Positions 7,943 through 16,621 of a stretch of DNA of 64,000 bases are shown piece by piece. The notes beneath the pieces were generated by a model that was not told the origin of the DNA, ran no database searches, and was given only the letters and a program-made list of their open reading frames with translations. The position numbers and the translations under genes were made by a program. How positions within the stretch are numbered: position 1 is the first letter of the stretch; the number at the start of each line of letters is the position of its first letter. Source of the DNA: Virgibacillus sp. SK37 (GTDB lineage: Bacteria > Bacillota > Bacilli > Bacillales > Amphibacillaceae); assembly GCF_000725285.1 (NCBI RefSeq), contig NZ_CP007161.1, positions 729,911-793,910 on the forward strand, in the 5' to 3' direction.

Positions 7943-9526
7943 ATGAGCATAGTGAACAGAGAAGAGTTAATCGCGCCAAATGATTATAATATTGTGATGG
8001 AAATGGAAAAATACGCAAAGGATCCAAGTAAAACGGCACTATTATGGGAAGATGAGCATGGAAATGAACAAGATATTACCTACACGCAATTAATTAAAAA
8101 TACCAACAAAATTGGTAACGCTTTCCTGAGTTCAGGATTAAGTAAAGGTGACAAAATACTTGTTATGATACCAAGACTAATAGAAGCATACGAAGTCTAT
8201 TTGGCAGCATTAAAAACGGGAATTATAATTATCCCGAGTTCTGAAATGCTTAAAACAAAGGATTTACAGTATAGAGTAACCCACGGAGAAGTAAGTGGGG
8301 TTGTAAGCTATTATCCGTTTGTTGATCAATATAATGGGATCAATGAATATGAGCAATTAAAAAAGTTCGTTATTGGAAAGGAACAAGATGGTTGGTTGAA
8401 TTTGGATGTATTAAAAGAAGAAGCATCTGACGAATTAGACATTGCAGCAACCACAAGAGATGATATTGCTTTTCTCCCGTATACTTCAGGGACTACTGGC
8501 AACCCAAAAGGGGTCGTACATACACATGGTTGGGGATATGCTCATTTCAAAACAGCTGCAGAAAATTGGTTATGTATTAATGAAGGAGATAAAGTATGGG
8601 CAACAGCGGGTCCTGGCTGGCAAAAATGGATATGGAGTCCATTTTTATCTGTCCTTGGTTCTGGTGCAACCGGATTTGTGTATAATGGTAAATTTGATGC
8701 AAAAAAGTATTTGCAACTATTGCAGGATAAAGAGATTAATGTACTGTGCTGTACACCTACGGAATATCGCATAATGGCAAAGGTGGAAAACCTGGATGAT
8801 TACCAATTGCCTGCTCTACATAGTGCGGTATCTGCTGGTGAACCATTAAATGTGGAGGTTATTGATACCTTCAGAAAGTATTTTAATATTACCGTACGGG
8901 ATGGTTATGGACAAACAGAAAATACATTATTACTTGGTATTATGAAAGATATGGAAGTAAGACCTGGCTCCATGGGAAAACCTACACCCGGAAATGATGT
9001 TGAAATTATTAATGAAAAGGGTGAGCCTGCTGAGATTGGCGAAGTTGGAGATATTGCAGTTAAGATCAATTGTCCAGCGTTATTCAAAGAATATTATAAG
9101 GATGATGAGAAAACGAAAATGTCCCGGCGAGGTGATTACTATTTAACCGGAGATCAAGCTTCCAAGGATAAGGACGGGTACTTCTGGTTCGAGGGGAGAA
9201 GTGATGATATTATCATTAGCTCTGGTTATACAATCGGGCCATTTGAGGTAGAAGATGCGCTTGTAAAACATCCATCTGTTCAAGAATGTGCTGTTGTAGC
9301 AAGCCCTGATAAAATTCGAGGGCGTGTTGTTAAAGCGTTTGTAGTTTTACGAGAAGGAGTGCAGGAGGATTCAGCTTTAGTCAAAGAACTCCAAGATCAC
9401 GTAAAGGAGTGGACTGCCCCATATAAGTATCCAAGGAAGATAGAGTTTTTGAGGGAATTACCTAAGACTACTTCTGGTAAAATAAGAAGAGTCGAATTGC
9501 GTAATAAAGAAAAGGTAAAAAGTTAA
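7943..9526 (+). CDS. AMP-forming acyl-CoA synthetase (YtcI-like)
   Basis: A 527-residue ANL-superfamily adenylating enzyme. Motifs in order: P-loop YTSGTTGNPKG (about residues 179-189), DGYGQTEN (A5 region), YYLTGDQASKDKDGYFWFEGR (A7/A8 hinge) and the C-terminal catalytic lysine in LPKTTSGKIRR. It activates a carboxylic acid as acyl-AMP and transfers it to CoA; the WQKW region and overall resemblance suggest a medium- or short-chain substrate, as in YtcI/AcsM relatives. ATG 7943 lies directly after GGGG; the in-frame GTG at 7952, nine bases after GGGGAG, may be the true start. Monocistronic, with a terminator. Confidence 0.82.
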   Translation: MSIVNREELIAPNDYNIVMEMEKYAKDPSKTALLWEDEHGNEQDITYTQLIKNTNKIGNAFLSSGLSKGDKILVMIPRLIEAYEVYLAALKTGIIIIPSSEMLKTKDLQYRVTHGEVSGVVSYYPFVDQYNGINEYEQLKKFVIGKEQDGWLNLDVLKEEASDELDIAATTRDDIAFLPYTSGTTGNPKGVVHTHGWGYAHFKTAAENWLCINEGDKVWATAGPGWQKWIWSPFLSVLGSGATGFVYNGKFDAKKYLQLLQDKEINVLCCTPTEYRIMAKVENLDDYQLPALHSAVSAGEPLNVEVIDTFRKYFNITVRDGYGQTENTLLLGIMKDMEVRPGSMGKPTPGNDVEIINEKGEPAEIGEVGDIAVKINCPALFKEYYKDDEKTKMSRRGDYYLTGDQASKDKDGYFWFEGRSDDIIISSGYTIGPFEVEDALVKHPSVQECAVVASPDKIRGRVVKAFVVLREGVQEDSALVKELQDHVKEWTAPYKYPRKIEFLRELPKTTSGKIRRVELRNKEKVKS

Positions 9527-9540
9527 TAGAGCAGGAATAA

Positions 9541-9577
9541 AAACAGGTCGGGTCTAAATAGATTCACCTGTTTTTTA
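9541..9577 (+). terminator. Terminator of the acyl-CoA synthetase gene
   Basis: AAACAGGT (9541-9548) pairs with ACCTGTTT (9566-9573), extended by an inner imperfect stem, and runs into six T residues. Confidence 0.75.
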
Positions 9578-9662
9578 TTTAGGTAATTGTGGAATAGGTA
9601 GTAGTGGGAACAAACCTAAGTAAAGGTCTTCCGAAAAACAAAAATAAATTTGATCAAAGTAC

Positions 9663-9691
9663 TTGAAAGTCAAAAAAGGTCAGAGTATAAT
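9663..9691 (+). promoter_or_regulatory. Sigma-A promoter of clpE
   Basis: TTGAAA (9663-9668), a 17-bp spacer and a perfect TATAAT (9686-9691). One CtsR box fills the spacer and another lies just downstream of the start. Confidence 0.8.
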
Positions 9692-9718
9692 ATGAATCAA
9701 AGGTCAAATATAGTCAAA
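9668..9718 (+). promoter_or_regulatory. Two CtsR operator boxes before clpE
   Basis: The CtsR site is a direct heptad repeat RGTCAAA-NAN-RGTCAAA. Here box 1 is AGTCAAA-aaa-GGTCAGA (9668-9684, one mismatch) and box 2 is GGTCAAA-tat-AGTCAAA (9702-9718, perfect); a further half site GTCAAA follows at 9719. Both overlap the clpE promoter, so CtsR repression and heat/protein-stress induction are expected. ctsR itself is not in the window. Confidence 0.85.
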
Positions 9719-9803
9719 GTCAAACTTAAGAAATTGACCTTCATATACCAGTAGTTAACAAATTTAAATAGACGAATGTAATAACTTATAGGAGGAATGG
9801 AAA

Positions 9804-11933
9804 ATGCAATGTCAACAATGTGGAGTAAACCCAGCAAGCATTAATGTTACAATGCAAATTAATAACGAAAAGGTGCAAATGCATGTATGTAATACTTGTT
9901 TCCGGGAGATCCAGGGTAAAATGATGAACCTCTCTGATTCATCATTTAGTGGAAATGCACAAGATGCATTTTCTAATCAATTTTTCCAAGGCAACGGTTC
10001 TTCAAAAATGGGAACAACAACAAAACAAAAACAAGGTAATAACAATGGCCTTATTGACCAATTAGGAAAAAACCTATCTCGGGCTGCAAATGCAGGGCTT
10101 ATTGATCCTGTTATCGGTCGGGACATTGAAGTAAAACGTGTAATTGAAACATTGAATAGAAGAAATAAAAATAACCCTGTTCTTATTGGAGAACCAGGTG
10201 TAGGTAAAACAGCTATTGCGGAAGGACTTGCTTTAAAAATTTCTGAAGGTAATGTTCCAGCTAAACTAATGAACAAGGAAATATATTTATTGGATGTAGC
10301 TTCCTTAGTTGCCAATACAGGAGTACGTGGACAATTTGAAGAGCGTATGAAGCAACTAATTCAGGAACTGCAATCTCGCCAGGACATCATTCTTTTCGTG
10401 GATGAAATTCATCTGTTAGTAGGTGCGGGGACTGCTGAAAGTTCTCAAATGGACGCAGGAAATATTTTAAAGCCTGCGTTAGCTAGAGGGGAATTGCAAT
10501 TAATTGGTGCCACTACATTAAAAGAATACCGTCAAATTGAAAAAGATGCTGCATTAGAACGCCGTTTCCAACCAATTATTGTGAAAGAACCTTCCGTTGA
10601 AGAAGCAGTACAAATACTAAACGGAATAAAAGATCGTTATGAAAGCTTCCATGAAGTGCGCTATTCAGATGAGGCCATTCAAGCGTTTGTAACATTGTCT
10701 CAACGCTATATTCAAGATCGGTTTCTACCAGATAAAGCTATTGACTTAATGGATGAAGTAGGCTCTCGCCTTAACCTGAAAAATGCGGAGAAAGATTCTG
10801 ATTCCATTGAGCACCGGTTAAATGAAATTATTAAGGAAAAAGAACAGGCTGCAGAAAAAGAGGATTACGAACGTGCAGCAAATCTTCGTTACCAGGAGAT
10901 TCAACTGCAAAAGCAGTATGAAAAAGCCAAAGACGAAGCACAGGTTATTGATGTAGATATTTCTGATATTGAATTGATTATTGAAGAGAAAACGGGCATC
11001 CCCGTAACTAAGCTACAAGCAGAAAATCGAGAAAAGCTTAACAACATTGCAGCAAATTTAGGTGCTAAAGTAATCGGACAAGAGGATGCAGTGCAAAAAG
11101 TAGCGAAAGCCATAAGACGCAGTCGCGCAGGGTTGAAGTCCAAATACCGCCCAATAGGTTCCTTCCTATTTGTAGGGCCCACTGGTGTAGGGAAAACGGA
11201 ATTGACGAAAGCATTAGCTGAAGAACTATTTGGAACGAGGGACGCATTGATTCGCCTTGATATGAGTGAGTATATGGAAAAACATGCAGTCTCTAAGATT
11301 ATTGGTTCACCTCCAGGCTATGTAGGTCATGAGGAAGCAGGTCAATTAACAGAAAAAGTACGTCGTAACCCATACTCTATTCTATTATTAGATGAAATTG
11401 AAAAGGCGCATCCCGATGTACAGAATATGTTCCTGCAAATTATGGAAGACGGACATCTAACAGACTCACAGGGTAGAACAGTCAGCTTTAAAGAAACCGT
11501 CATTATAATGACTAGTAATGCTGGTACTGGTGTAAAAGAAATTAGTGTCGGCTTTAATAAAGAGGCACACGAATCAGTATCTACTCTTGAAAACCTGGGA
11601 GCTTATTTTAAGCCGGAATTTCTAAATCGATTTGATGCCATTATTAACTTCAATGAACTAACAGAAGAAAACTTAATGGAAATTGTCGATCTTATGCTTG
11701 AGGATTTACAGAAAAATATGGAAGAAAGTAATATTTCCATTACCATTACACCGGAAGCAAAGCATGAGCTTGTACGAATTGGCTACGACCGCCGCTTTGG
11801 CGCAAGACCTTTACGAAGAGTAATCCAAGATAAGATTGAAGATCAGTTAACTGATTTAATTCTGGAAGAAGAAAACGTAGAAAATGTTCATGTAGACTTT
11901 ATTGAAGAAGATATTATTGTAAAAAAAGCTTAA
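9804..11933 (+). CDS. clpE: ClpE, ATP-dependent Clp chaperone/protease subunit
   Basis: A 709-residue Hsp100 ATPase. The ClpE hallmark is the N-terminal zinc finger with C3, C6, C29 and C32. Then come AAA+ domain 1 (Walker A GEPGVGKT near residue 129, Walker B ILFVDEIH), a UVR/coiled-coil linker (DYERAANLRYQEIQ near 353) and AAA+ domain 2 (GPTGVGKT near 458, LLLDEIEKAHPDVQ). It unfolds aggregated or marked proteins and feeds ClpP. Length matches Bacillus ClpE. ATG 9804 has TAGGAGG upstream. Heat-shock control by CtsR is visible in the promoter. Monocistronic. Confidence 0.93.
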   Translation: MQCQQCGVNPASINVTMQINNEKVQMHVCNTCFREIQGKMMNLSDSSFSGNAQDAFSNQFFQGNGSSKMGTTTKQKQGNNNGLIDQLGKNLSRAANAGLIDPVIGRDIEVKRVIETLNRRNKNNPVLIGEPGVGKTAIAEGLALKISEGNVPAKLMNKEIYLLDVASLVANTGVRGQFEERMKQLIQELQSRQDIILFVDEIHLLVGAGTAESSQMDAGNILKPALARGELQLIGATTLKEYRQIEKDAALERRFQPIIVKEPSVEEAVQILNGIKDRYESFHEVRYSDEAIQAFVTLSQRYIQDRFLPDKAIDLMDEVGSRLNLKNAEKDSDSIEHRLNEIIKEKEQAAEKEDYERAANLRYQEIQLQKQYEKAKDEAQVIDVDISDIELIIEEKTGIPVTKLQAENREKLNNIAANLGAKVIGQEDAVQKVAKAIRRSRAGLKSKYRPIGSFLFVGPTGVGKTELTKALAEELFGTRDALIRLDMSEYMEKHAVSKIIGSPPGYVGHEEAGQLTEKVRRNPYSILLLDEIEKAHPDVQNMFLQIMEDGHLTDSQGRTVSFKETVIIMTSNAGTGVKEISVGFNKEAHESVSTLENLGAYFKPEFLNRFDAIINFNELTEENLMEIVDLMLEDLQKNMEESNISITITPEAKHELVRIGYDRRFGARPLRRVIQDKIEDQLTDLILEEENVENVHVDFIEEDIIVKKA

Positions 11934-11947
11934 TCGGTAAGTTAAAG

Positions 11948-11987
11948 CGCCATATGAGGAAAATCCATCCTCATGTGGCGTTTTTTT
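11948..11987 (+). terminator. Terminator of clpE
   Basis: A 13-bp stem with one mismatch (CGCCATATGAGGA / TCCTCATGTGGCG) is followed by seven T residues. Confidence 0.88.
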
Positions 11988-12007
11988 ACTTATCAATTTT
12001 TTATCGG

Positions 12008-12075
12008 TCTTAATGTATATGTTGGGGTTATCCAGTGATTCGCAAAATAAAATCTAATGCGAACTAACTATATCT
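12008..12075 (+). repeat. Solitary end of the composite intergenic repeat
   Basis: The stretch around TGTTGGGGTTATCC ... AATGCGAACTAACTA resembles the left ends of the two complete copies at 13178 and 52850, without any core. The remaining gap to 12255 holds a short repeated ACTATAGCTA motif (near 12106 and 12220) and otherwise nothing I recognise. Confidence 0.5.
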
Positions 12076-12255
12076 GTGGCAATACACTCGTTTTACTGCA
12101 GATTAACTATAGCTATGGTTTGAATCCCTAAGAAAGTTGGATCATTTATAATAAGGATTCAATTCAATTACAGGAATGAAATAAATCTCTTCTACTCATA
12201 ATATGGATAGCATTGTGTGAAACTATAGCTAACCTATTATGAAGGATGGAATGAT

Positions 12256-13131
12256 ATGGTGAAAAACACCTTTTTCCTATTTATCGTTTTCTTCACAGTA
12301 ATTACTCTTTTTCCGGCTTCTTCTTATGCTAAGGAAAGACAAATGGATATGGAGGTTCATTTTATAGATGTAGGCCAGGGTGATAGTATATTAATCCAAA
12401 CCCCTCAGAATAAAAACATTTTAATTGATGGTGGCCCCCCAGATGCTGGTGAGAGAATCGTTTCATATTTAAAAAAGGAGGGCATCAAGAGTATAGATCT
12501 GCTTGTAGTAACACATCCCGATGTTGATCATATCGGGGGGCTTCCACATGTTATGGGTCAGATACCCATAAAAAAGATAGTGGATTCGGGCAAGCTTCAC
12601 ACTACCCGAACATATGGTAAATATGTTCGTCAGATTCGTAAGCAAGAAATCCCTGTACAAATAGCCAAAATTGATGACCAGCTGAAAGTGGACAGCGAGC
12701 TGAAAATACAGATTCTAAATGCATTTGAGAAAATGAAAACAAATAATCAATCTTCCATTGTTTTAAAGTTAACTTATAATAAAATGGATTTTCTACTTAT
12801 GAGTGATGTGGAGATAGAGCAAGAAAAGGAATTTATTAAAAAACATAATTTACAGGCGGAAATTTTAAAAGTTGCACATCATGGATCGAATACAAGTACT
12901 TCGTTAGGTTTTTTAAAAGAGGTAAGTCCTCAAGTTGCTATATTAACGTATAGCAAGCAGAATGATTATGGTCACCCGGTTGATCGGGTAATTAGAAATT
13001 TGACCAAAGTAAAATCACTTATTTATTCCACTGCTGCATTTGGAAATATAGTAATACGAACTGACGGTAAAAATTATATAGTTGAGCCAGAGCAACATCC
13101 AGTTCAAAAAATGATAGAAGAAGTTAGTTAG
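12256..13131 (+). CDS. Secreted ComEC-like metallo-beta-lactamase-fold hydrolase
   Basis: A 291-residue protein with a signal peptide (about 1-25, ending SSYAKE) and one MBL-fold domain. Motifs: MEVHFIDVGQGDSILI, THPDVDHIGG (HxDxDH, as in the ComEC/Rec2 C-terminal domain), LLMSDVE, KVAHHGSNTST and ILTYSKQNDYGHP. It corresponds to the stand-alone hydrolase domain that is fused to the DNA channel ComEC, here exported instead. A nuclease or phosphodiesterase acting outside the cell, perhaps on DNA, is an inference. ATG 12256 follows GAAGGATGGA. Monocistronic with a terminator, next to repeat elements. Confidence 0.82.
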   Translation: MVKNTFFLFIVFFTVITLFPASSYAKERQMDMEVHFIDVGQGDSILIQTPQNKNILIDGGPPDAGERIVSYLKKEGIKSIDLLVVTHPDVDHIGGLPHVMGQIPIKKIVDSGKLHTTRTYGKYVRQIRKQEIPVQIAKIDDQLKVDSELKIQILNAFEKMKTNNQSSIVLKLTYNKMDFLLMSDVEIEQEKEFIKKHNLQAEILKVAHHGSNTSTSLGFLKEVSPQVAILTYSKQNDYGHPVDRVIRNLTKVKSLIYSTAAFGNIVIRTDGKNYIVEPEQHPVQKMIEEVS

Positions 13132-13160
13132 TATCCTCTTATGCAAGGGGATACTTTTTT
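13130..13160 (+). terminator. Terminator of the MBL-fold gene
   Basis: AGTATCCTCTT (13130-13140) pairs with AAGGGGATACT (13145-13155) and is followed by six T residues. Confidence 0.8.
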
Positions 13161-13177
13161 GCTGTTTTAAAATATGG

Positions 13178-13790
13178 TTCTAATAAATAGGCTGGGGTTA
13201 TTCAATAATTCGGAAAATAAATAAACTGCGACGTAACTTTTCGTCTTTAAGTTACGTATGAAAAATATCTTTGTTGTTGGAAAGCTCACTGAAATATTGA
13301 ATCTGATTACACCACCGCTACGGAAAACACTGCGCTTTTCGGGGGTGGCTGATGAGCCTCCTCATGCTAACGCATTCCGGGGTCTCACCTATGCCTCATC
13401 TCCCCCAGAAGTCTCCGTATTTTCCTCCGCTTAAGTGTTACTTTTTAGCAATAAATGAACTTAGTATTAGATGTAAAAAGGTCATCTTTGCATCGTCAAG
13501 GACAAGTGAAAGGCCCACTCCGCATTTGGAATATTAAAGCTCATACAAATTGATTGGAGTGAAATGCGGCGACTCCTGCCGGAATAGCATGAGGCGAAGA
13601 CCCTGGACGGAGCGTAGCGGAGGAAGCGGCTGAGGCCATGCCGGCGGAAAGCGTCCGCATGTAACGGAAATCAATGGGTCCATCCGCTTCATTAAAAAAG
13701 AGATATACTTTAGTTCGCAGTTTCCTCCAACTATGAAATAACTAAATACGTTTCTCCAACATTTGCAGTAGAACCTAATAAAATATAAAT
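13178..13790 (+). repeat. Composite intergenic repeat, copy 1
   Basis: An approximately 600-bp non-coding element with a left end (GGGTTATTCAATAATTCGG near 13195), a GC-rich module B (about 13310-13425), a GC-rich module A (13566-13658) and a right end (GTTCGCAGTTTCCTCCAACT to about 13785). Copy 2 lies at 52850-53367. Module A is identical over 93 bp between copies but in the opposite orientation; module B and the link between them are inverted too, while the two ends keep the same order and orientation. The ends are imperfect inverted repeats of one another (TGTTGGG and AATGCGAA). Short open frames here are chance readings of the repeat. Confidence 0.75.
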
Positions 13791-13834
13791 GGTTATAAAC
13801 TAACAATTATTTTTCATTAATTTCTGAAAATAAC

Positions 13835-13884
13835 TTGACTTCCCACTTTAAAAGTTATATGGTTAATTACATAAGTAATGAACC
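13835..13884 (+). promoter_or_regulatory. Promoter and operator of the GntR-ABC operon
   Basis: TTGACT (13835-13840), a 17-bp spacer and TATGGT (13858-13863). A 24-bp imperfect palindrome (GGTTAATTACAT / AAGTAATGAACC, 10 of 12 positions paired) spans 13861-13884 across the -10 end and start site. It is the likely autoregulatory site of the GntR protein encoded next. Confidence 0.6.
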
Positions 13885-13903
13885 AAACAACGAAGGTGAG
13901 CGA

Positions 13904-14281
13904 ATGAAAAATACTTTAGATGAAAATAAACCAATTTTTCTTCAGATTAAAGAGCAAATAGAAGACTCCATTATCAATGGAACGATGAAGCCTGAAGAGA
14001 GAGTCCCGTCCACGAATGAATTTGCAGCTTACTATCAAATAAACCCGGCTACAGCTGCTAAAGGAATCAATGAACTTGTTGCTGAATCAATTCTTTATAA
14101 ACGGAGAGGTGTGGGGATGTTTGTTACTAAAGATGCGCAAATCATATTAATTGAAAAGCGTAAAGAGACGTTCTATGAAAATTTTATCCGCCCATTAAAA
14201 AGTGAAGCGAGGAAACTAAAGATTTCTTCAGAACAATTAATGGAATTAATGAAAAGGGAGGAGCCTGAGGATGAAAATTGA
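13904..14281 (+). CDS. GntR family regulator, YtrA-like
   Basis: A 125-residue short GntR regulator. The winged-helix domain (about residues 5-75) carries the typical IFLQIKEQIEDSIINGTMKP and VPSTNEFAAYYQINPATAAK; the tail is a short helical segment without a ligand-binding domain, as in the YtrA subfamily that governs ABC exporters. ATG 13904 has GAAGGTGAG upstream; the longer TTG reading has no ribosome site. Its last codons overlap the ATPase start by 11 bp, so the pair is translationally coupled. It probably represses its own operon through the palindrome at 13861. Confidence 0.85.
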   Translation: MKNTLDENKPIFLQIKEQIEDSIINGTMKPEERVPSTNEFAAYYQINPATAAKGINELVAESILYKRRGVGMFVTKDAQIILIEKRKETFYENFIRPLKSEARKLKISSEQLMELMKREEPEDEN

Positions 14282-15128
14282 AGTGAGTAATTTAACGAAG
14301 CGTTACAAGGATAACATTGCTTTGAAAGGAGTATCTTTCACGTTACAAGAACCTAAAATTTATGGATTGCTTGGAAGAAATGGTGCTGGAAAAACTACCT
14401 TTATGGATATACTGGCTGGGAATATCCTGGCAACAGAAGGGAAAATTCGTATTGATGGTGAAGATCCATTTGATAATCAACGGTTAAATGAAGCCATTTG
14501 TTTAATAAAAGAAGGAAATAATTTTAAACGAGATTTGAAAGTCAAAAACGTACTAAAAATTTTTTCTTATTTTTATCCGAAATGGGATCAGCAATTAGCT
14601 GATGATTTGGTACGTGAGTATAAGTTAAATGTGAACGCAAAAATAAAGACATTATCTAAAGGCATGGAATCATCATTAGGAATTATTGTAGGTCTGGCTA
14701 GCAAGGCAGCTATTACCATTTTTGATGAACCGTATATTGGCCTTGATGCCGTAGCAAGAAAAAAATTCTATGAGCTGTTATTAAGTGAGTATGAGGAAGA
14801 AAAACGAATGATCATTTTTTCCACACATCTGATTGACGAGGTCAGTCTCATGTTTGAAGAAATTTTGATTTTGGAGGAAGGGAATTTAATTGTTAAAGAG
14901 GAGACCGATGTACTGCGCGAGCACACTTGTGCAGTAACTGGAAACGCAGAACAAGTGGAAAGCTTTATACAAAATAAGCGAATCCTTGAAAAGAAACAAA
15001 TTGCCGGTATGATGACAGCCTATATTTATGGAAACAGGGAAGAAGCTGCGGAATTAGGATTACAGGCCGAAAGCATACCTATCCAGGATTTGATGGTGTA
15101 TTTAACAGATAAAAGGAAGGGAGCTTAA
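14271..15128 (+). CDS. ABC transporter ATP-binding protein
   Basis: A 285-residue nucleotide-binding subunit. Walker A GRNGAGKTT (about residues 36-44), Walker B AITIFDEPYIGLD and the switch region STHLIDE are intact. The signature is degenerate: TLSKGMESSLG instead of LSGGQ, as in many YtrB/BcrA-type exporters. It overlaps the GntR gene and is followed after 2 bp by the permease. The set looks like a small stress- or antibiotic-responsive exporter; the substrate cannot be read from the sequence. Confidence 0.85.
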   Translation: MKIEVSNLTKRYKDNIALKGVSFTLQEPKIYGLLGRNGAGKTTFMDILAGNILATEGKIRIDGEDPFDNQRLNEAICLIKEGNNFKRDLKVKNVLKIFSYFYPKWDQQLADDLVREYKLNVNAKIKTLSKGMESSLGIIVGLASKAAITIFDEPYIGLDAVARKKFYELLLSEYEEEKRMIIFSTHLIDEVSLMFEEILILEEGNLIVKEETDVLREHTCAVTGNAEQVESFIQNKRILEKKQIAGMMTAYIYGNREEAAELGLQAESIPIQDLMVYLTDKRKGA

Positions 15129-15130
15129 CG

Positions 15131-15832
15131 ATGAAAAAACAACTTAAGGGCTTATTATATTTCTATGTAACAGACTTTCGTTATTCTATGGCCATCTTTT
15201 GGACGATCTTATTAAGCATCTTAGTTTTGACCATGTCAGTAGCCTATTTTCTACTATCTATAGAAAATGGCATGATGGCATTTTCCCTTACAGCTCCTAT
15301 TTATGTCTATTGTGCAATTTTAGGTTATCTATCTGTAAAAGAAGCGATCCCTTTTTCCATTAAAATGGGAGCAACAAGAAGGAATATGTTTATTAGTTTC
15401 GGTATCTTTTTTCTTTCCCTTTCTTTTTTATTTTCCACATTTGCAAGTTTACTACAAGAGACAGTAAGTTATATAAATGGATTCTTCGGGATGGACAATT
15501 TCTATTTTTTACACCTTGCCTATTTTTTGGAGGATACATGGTACAGTAGAATTGTTATTGATACATCCATTATGTTCTTCCTGTTTTCCGTCATGTTTAT
15601 GGTTGGGCTCTTATTTTATAAGTATGGGCTAGCTGGTGGTGGAAGTGTACTTGGAGTTCTGATGGTTATGCTATTACTAGGAATTGCTAAAGGTTGGATT
15701 TTTGAATTTTTTAAAGAGATATATGCAACATTTGATCTTGTTTATTTCTTTCAATTATTAGGGATTGCATTTGTTATTTATCTATTCACCTATATTTTTA
15801 TACGAAGAATAACCATATGGAAAGTTAAGTAG
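15131..15832 (+). CDS. ABC transporter permease-like membrane protein
   Basis: A 233-residue protein with about six hydrophobic segments and a basic C-terminus (FIRRITIWKVK). It has no motif I recognise beyond general ABC-2-type permease character. ATG 15131 lies two bases after the ATPase stop, in the same operon, which makes it the membrane partner of that ATPase. The stop codon overlaps the terminator stem. Confidence 0.7.
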   Translation: MKKQLKGLLYFYVTDFRYSMAIFWTILLSILVLTMSVAYFLLSIENGMMAFSLTAPIYVYCAILGYLSVKEAIPFSIKMGATRRNMFISFGIFFLSLSFLFSTFASLLQETVSYINGFFGMDNFYFLHLAYFLEDTWYSRIVIDTSIMFFLFSVMFMVGLLFYKYGLAGGGSVLGVLMVMLLLGIAKGWIFEFFKEIYATFDLVYFFQLLGIAFVIYLFTYIFIRRITIWKVK

Positions 15833-15867
15833 AACTGGGCCCTAACGGGAGCCCAGTTCTTTTTTTT
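15831..15867. terminator. Bidirectional terminator between two ABC operons
   Basis: A perfect 10-bp stem (AGAACTGGGC / GCCCAGTTCT) with a 10-base loop and T8 on the plus strand. It separates the convergent operons. Confidence 0.85.
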
Positions 15868-16621
15868 GTATGATAATTATTGAAAAAAACAGCAACAACC
15901 CAATGCATCCAGCTGTAATGGAGGAGGTAGCAATAAGCTCGGAAGGAATTTCACCAGTAAGGAGCATTGTATGAATATATTCCGAGATTTTATTTGGACT
16001 CCATGTCAAAATATGATGAAATACTTTTGTGAGCACGCTCATAGCTATAACCGTTCCAGCGGATAGAAAGGCTACCAGGCCAGGAGTGTGAAATAATGAA
16101 TTATAGAATATAGAGATAGTTATTACTAATGTAAGCCAAATTCCATAGAAAAAAGTAACTTGTATTAACTGAAGCAAGGAAAACGATCCAAATAAAATAT
16201 TAATATAGTACCAACTGCAAACTAAAGAAAGGAAGAGTGCTGTCCATATTAACACGAACAGGGATGCCCATTTTGCTGTAATGTAATTTGCGTAGGAAAC
16301 AGGCTTCACAAGAATTAATTCAATAACCCCACTTTTTTTCTCGGAAGCGATTGAACCCATGGATATTAGCACAATTATCAAAACTCCCAAGCTGCTTAGC
16401 TGGCCTAAGCTCATCATGATAGCCTCTACCGGCGTAAATTCAGGTAATTCAAGGACAGCCCCTTCTGGTAGCCCGCCTACCGATTTAATAATTTGTGGTA
16501 AATAATAATTGGAGATAGGATCCATGATAGCTATCAAAATCATTACTAGTGGAAACCAGAGCCATTTTTTATTCCGCCAGTTTTCCAGCATTTCTTTTTT
16601 AAAAAGAGCTGACCATTGCAT
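15842..16621 (-). CDS. ABC-2 type permease (YxlG-like)
   Basis: A 259-residue protein with six predicted helices. The N-terminal MQWSALFKKEMLENWRNKKW and the EKKSGVIELILVKPVSYANYI loop are typical of NosY/YxlG ABC-2 permeases. Its ATG overlaps the stop of the ATPase gene (TAATG), so translation is coupled. With the YxlF-like ATPase and YxlE-like small protein it rebuilds the yxlEFG part of the B. subtilis sigY operon, here under GntR control instead of with sigY. Substrate unknown. Confidence 0.8.
   Translation of the reverse strand: MQWSALFKKEMLENWRNKKWLWFPLVMILIAIMDPISNYYLPQIIKSVGGLPEGAVLELPEFTPVEAIMMSLGQLSSLGVLIIVLISMGSIASEKKSGVIELILVKPVSYANYITAKWASLFVLIWTALFLSLVCSWYYINILFGSFSLLQLIQVTFFYGIWLTLVITISIFYNSLFHTPGLVAFLSAGTVIAMSVLTKVFHHILTWSPNKISEYIHTMLLTGEIPSELIATSSITAGCIGLLLFFSIIIIQKKELGSR

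Noticed and set aside
13352-13806. Open reading frames within composite repeat copy 1
   Set aside because: They read through GC-rich repeat modules, lack ribosome sites and are not kept in copy 2.
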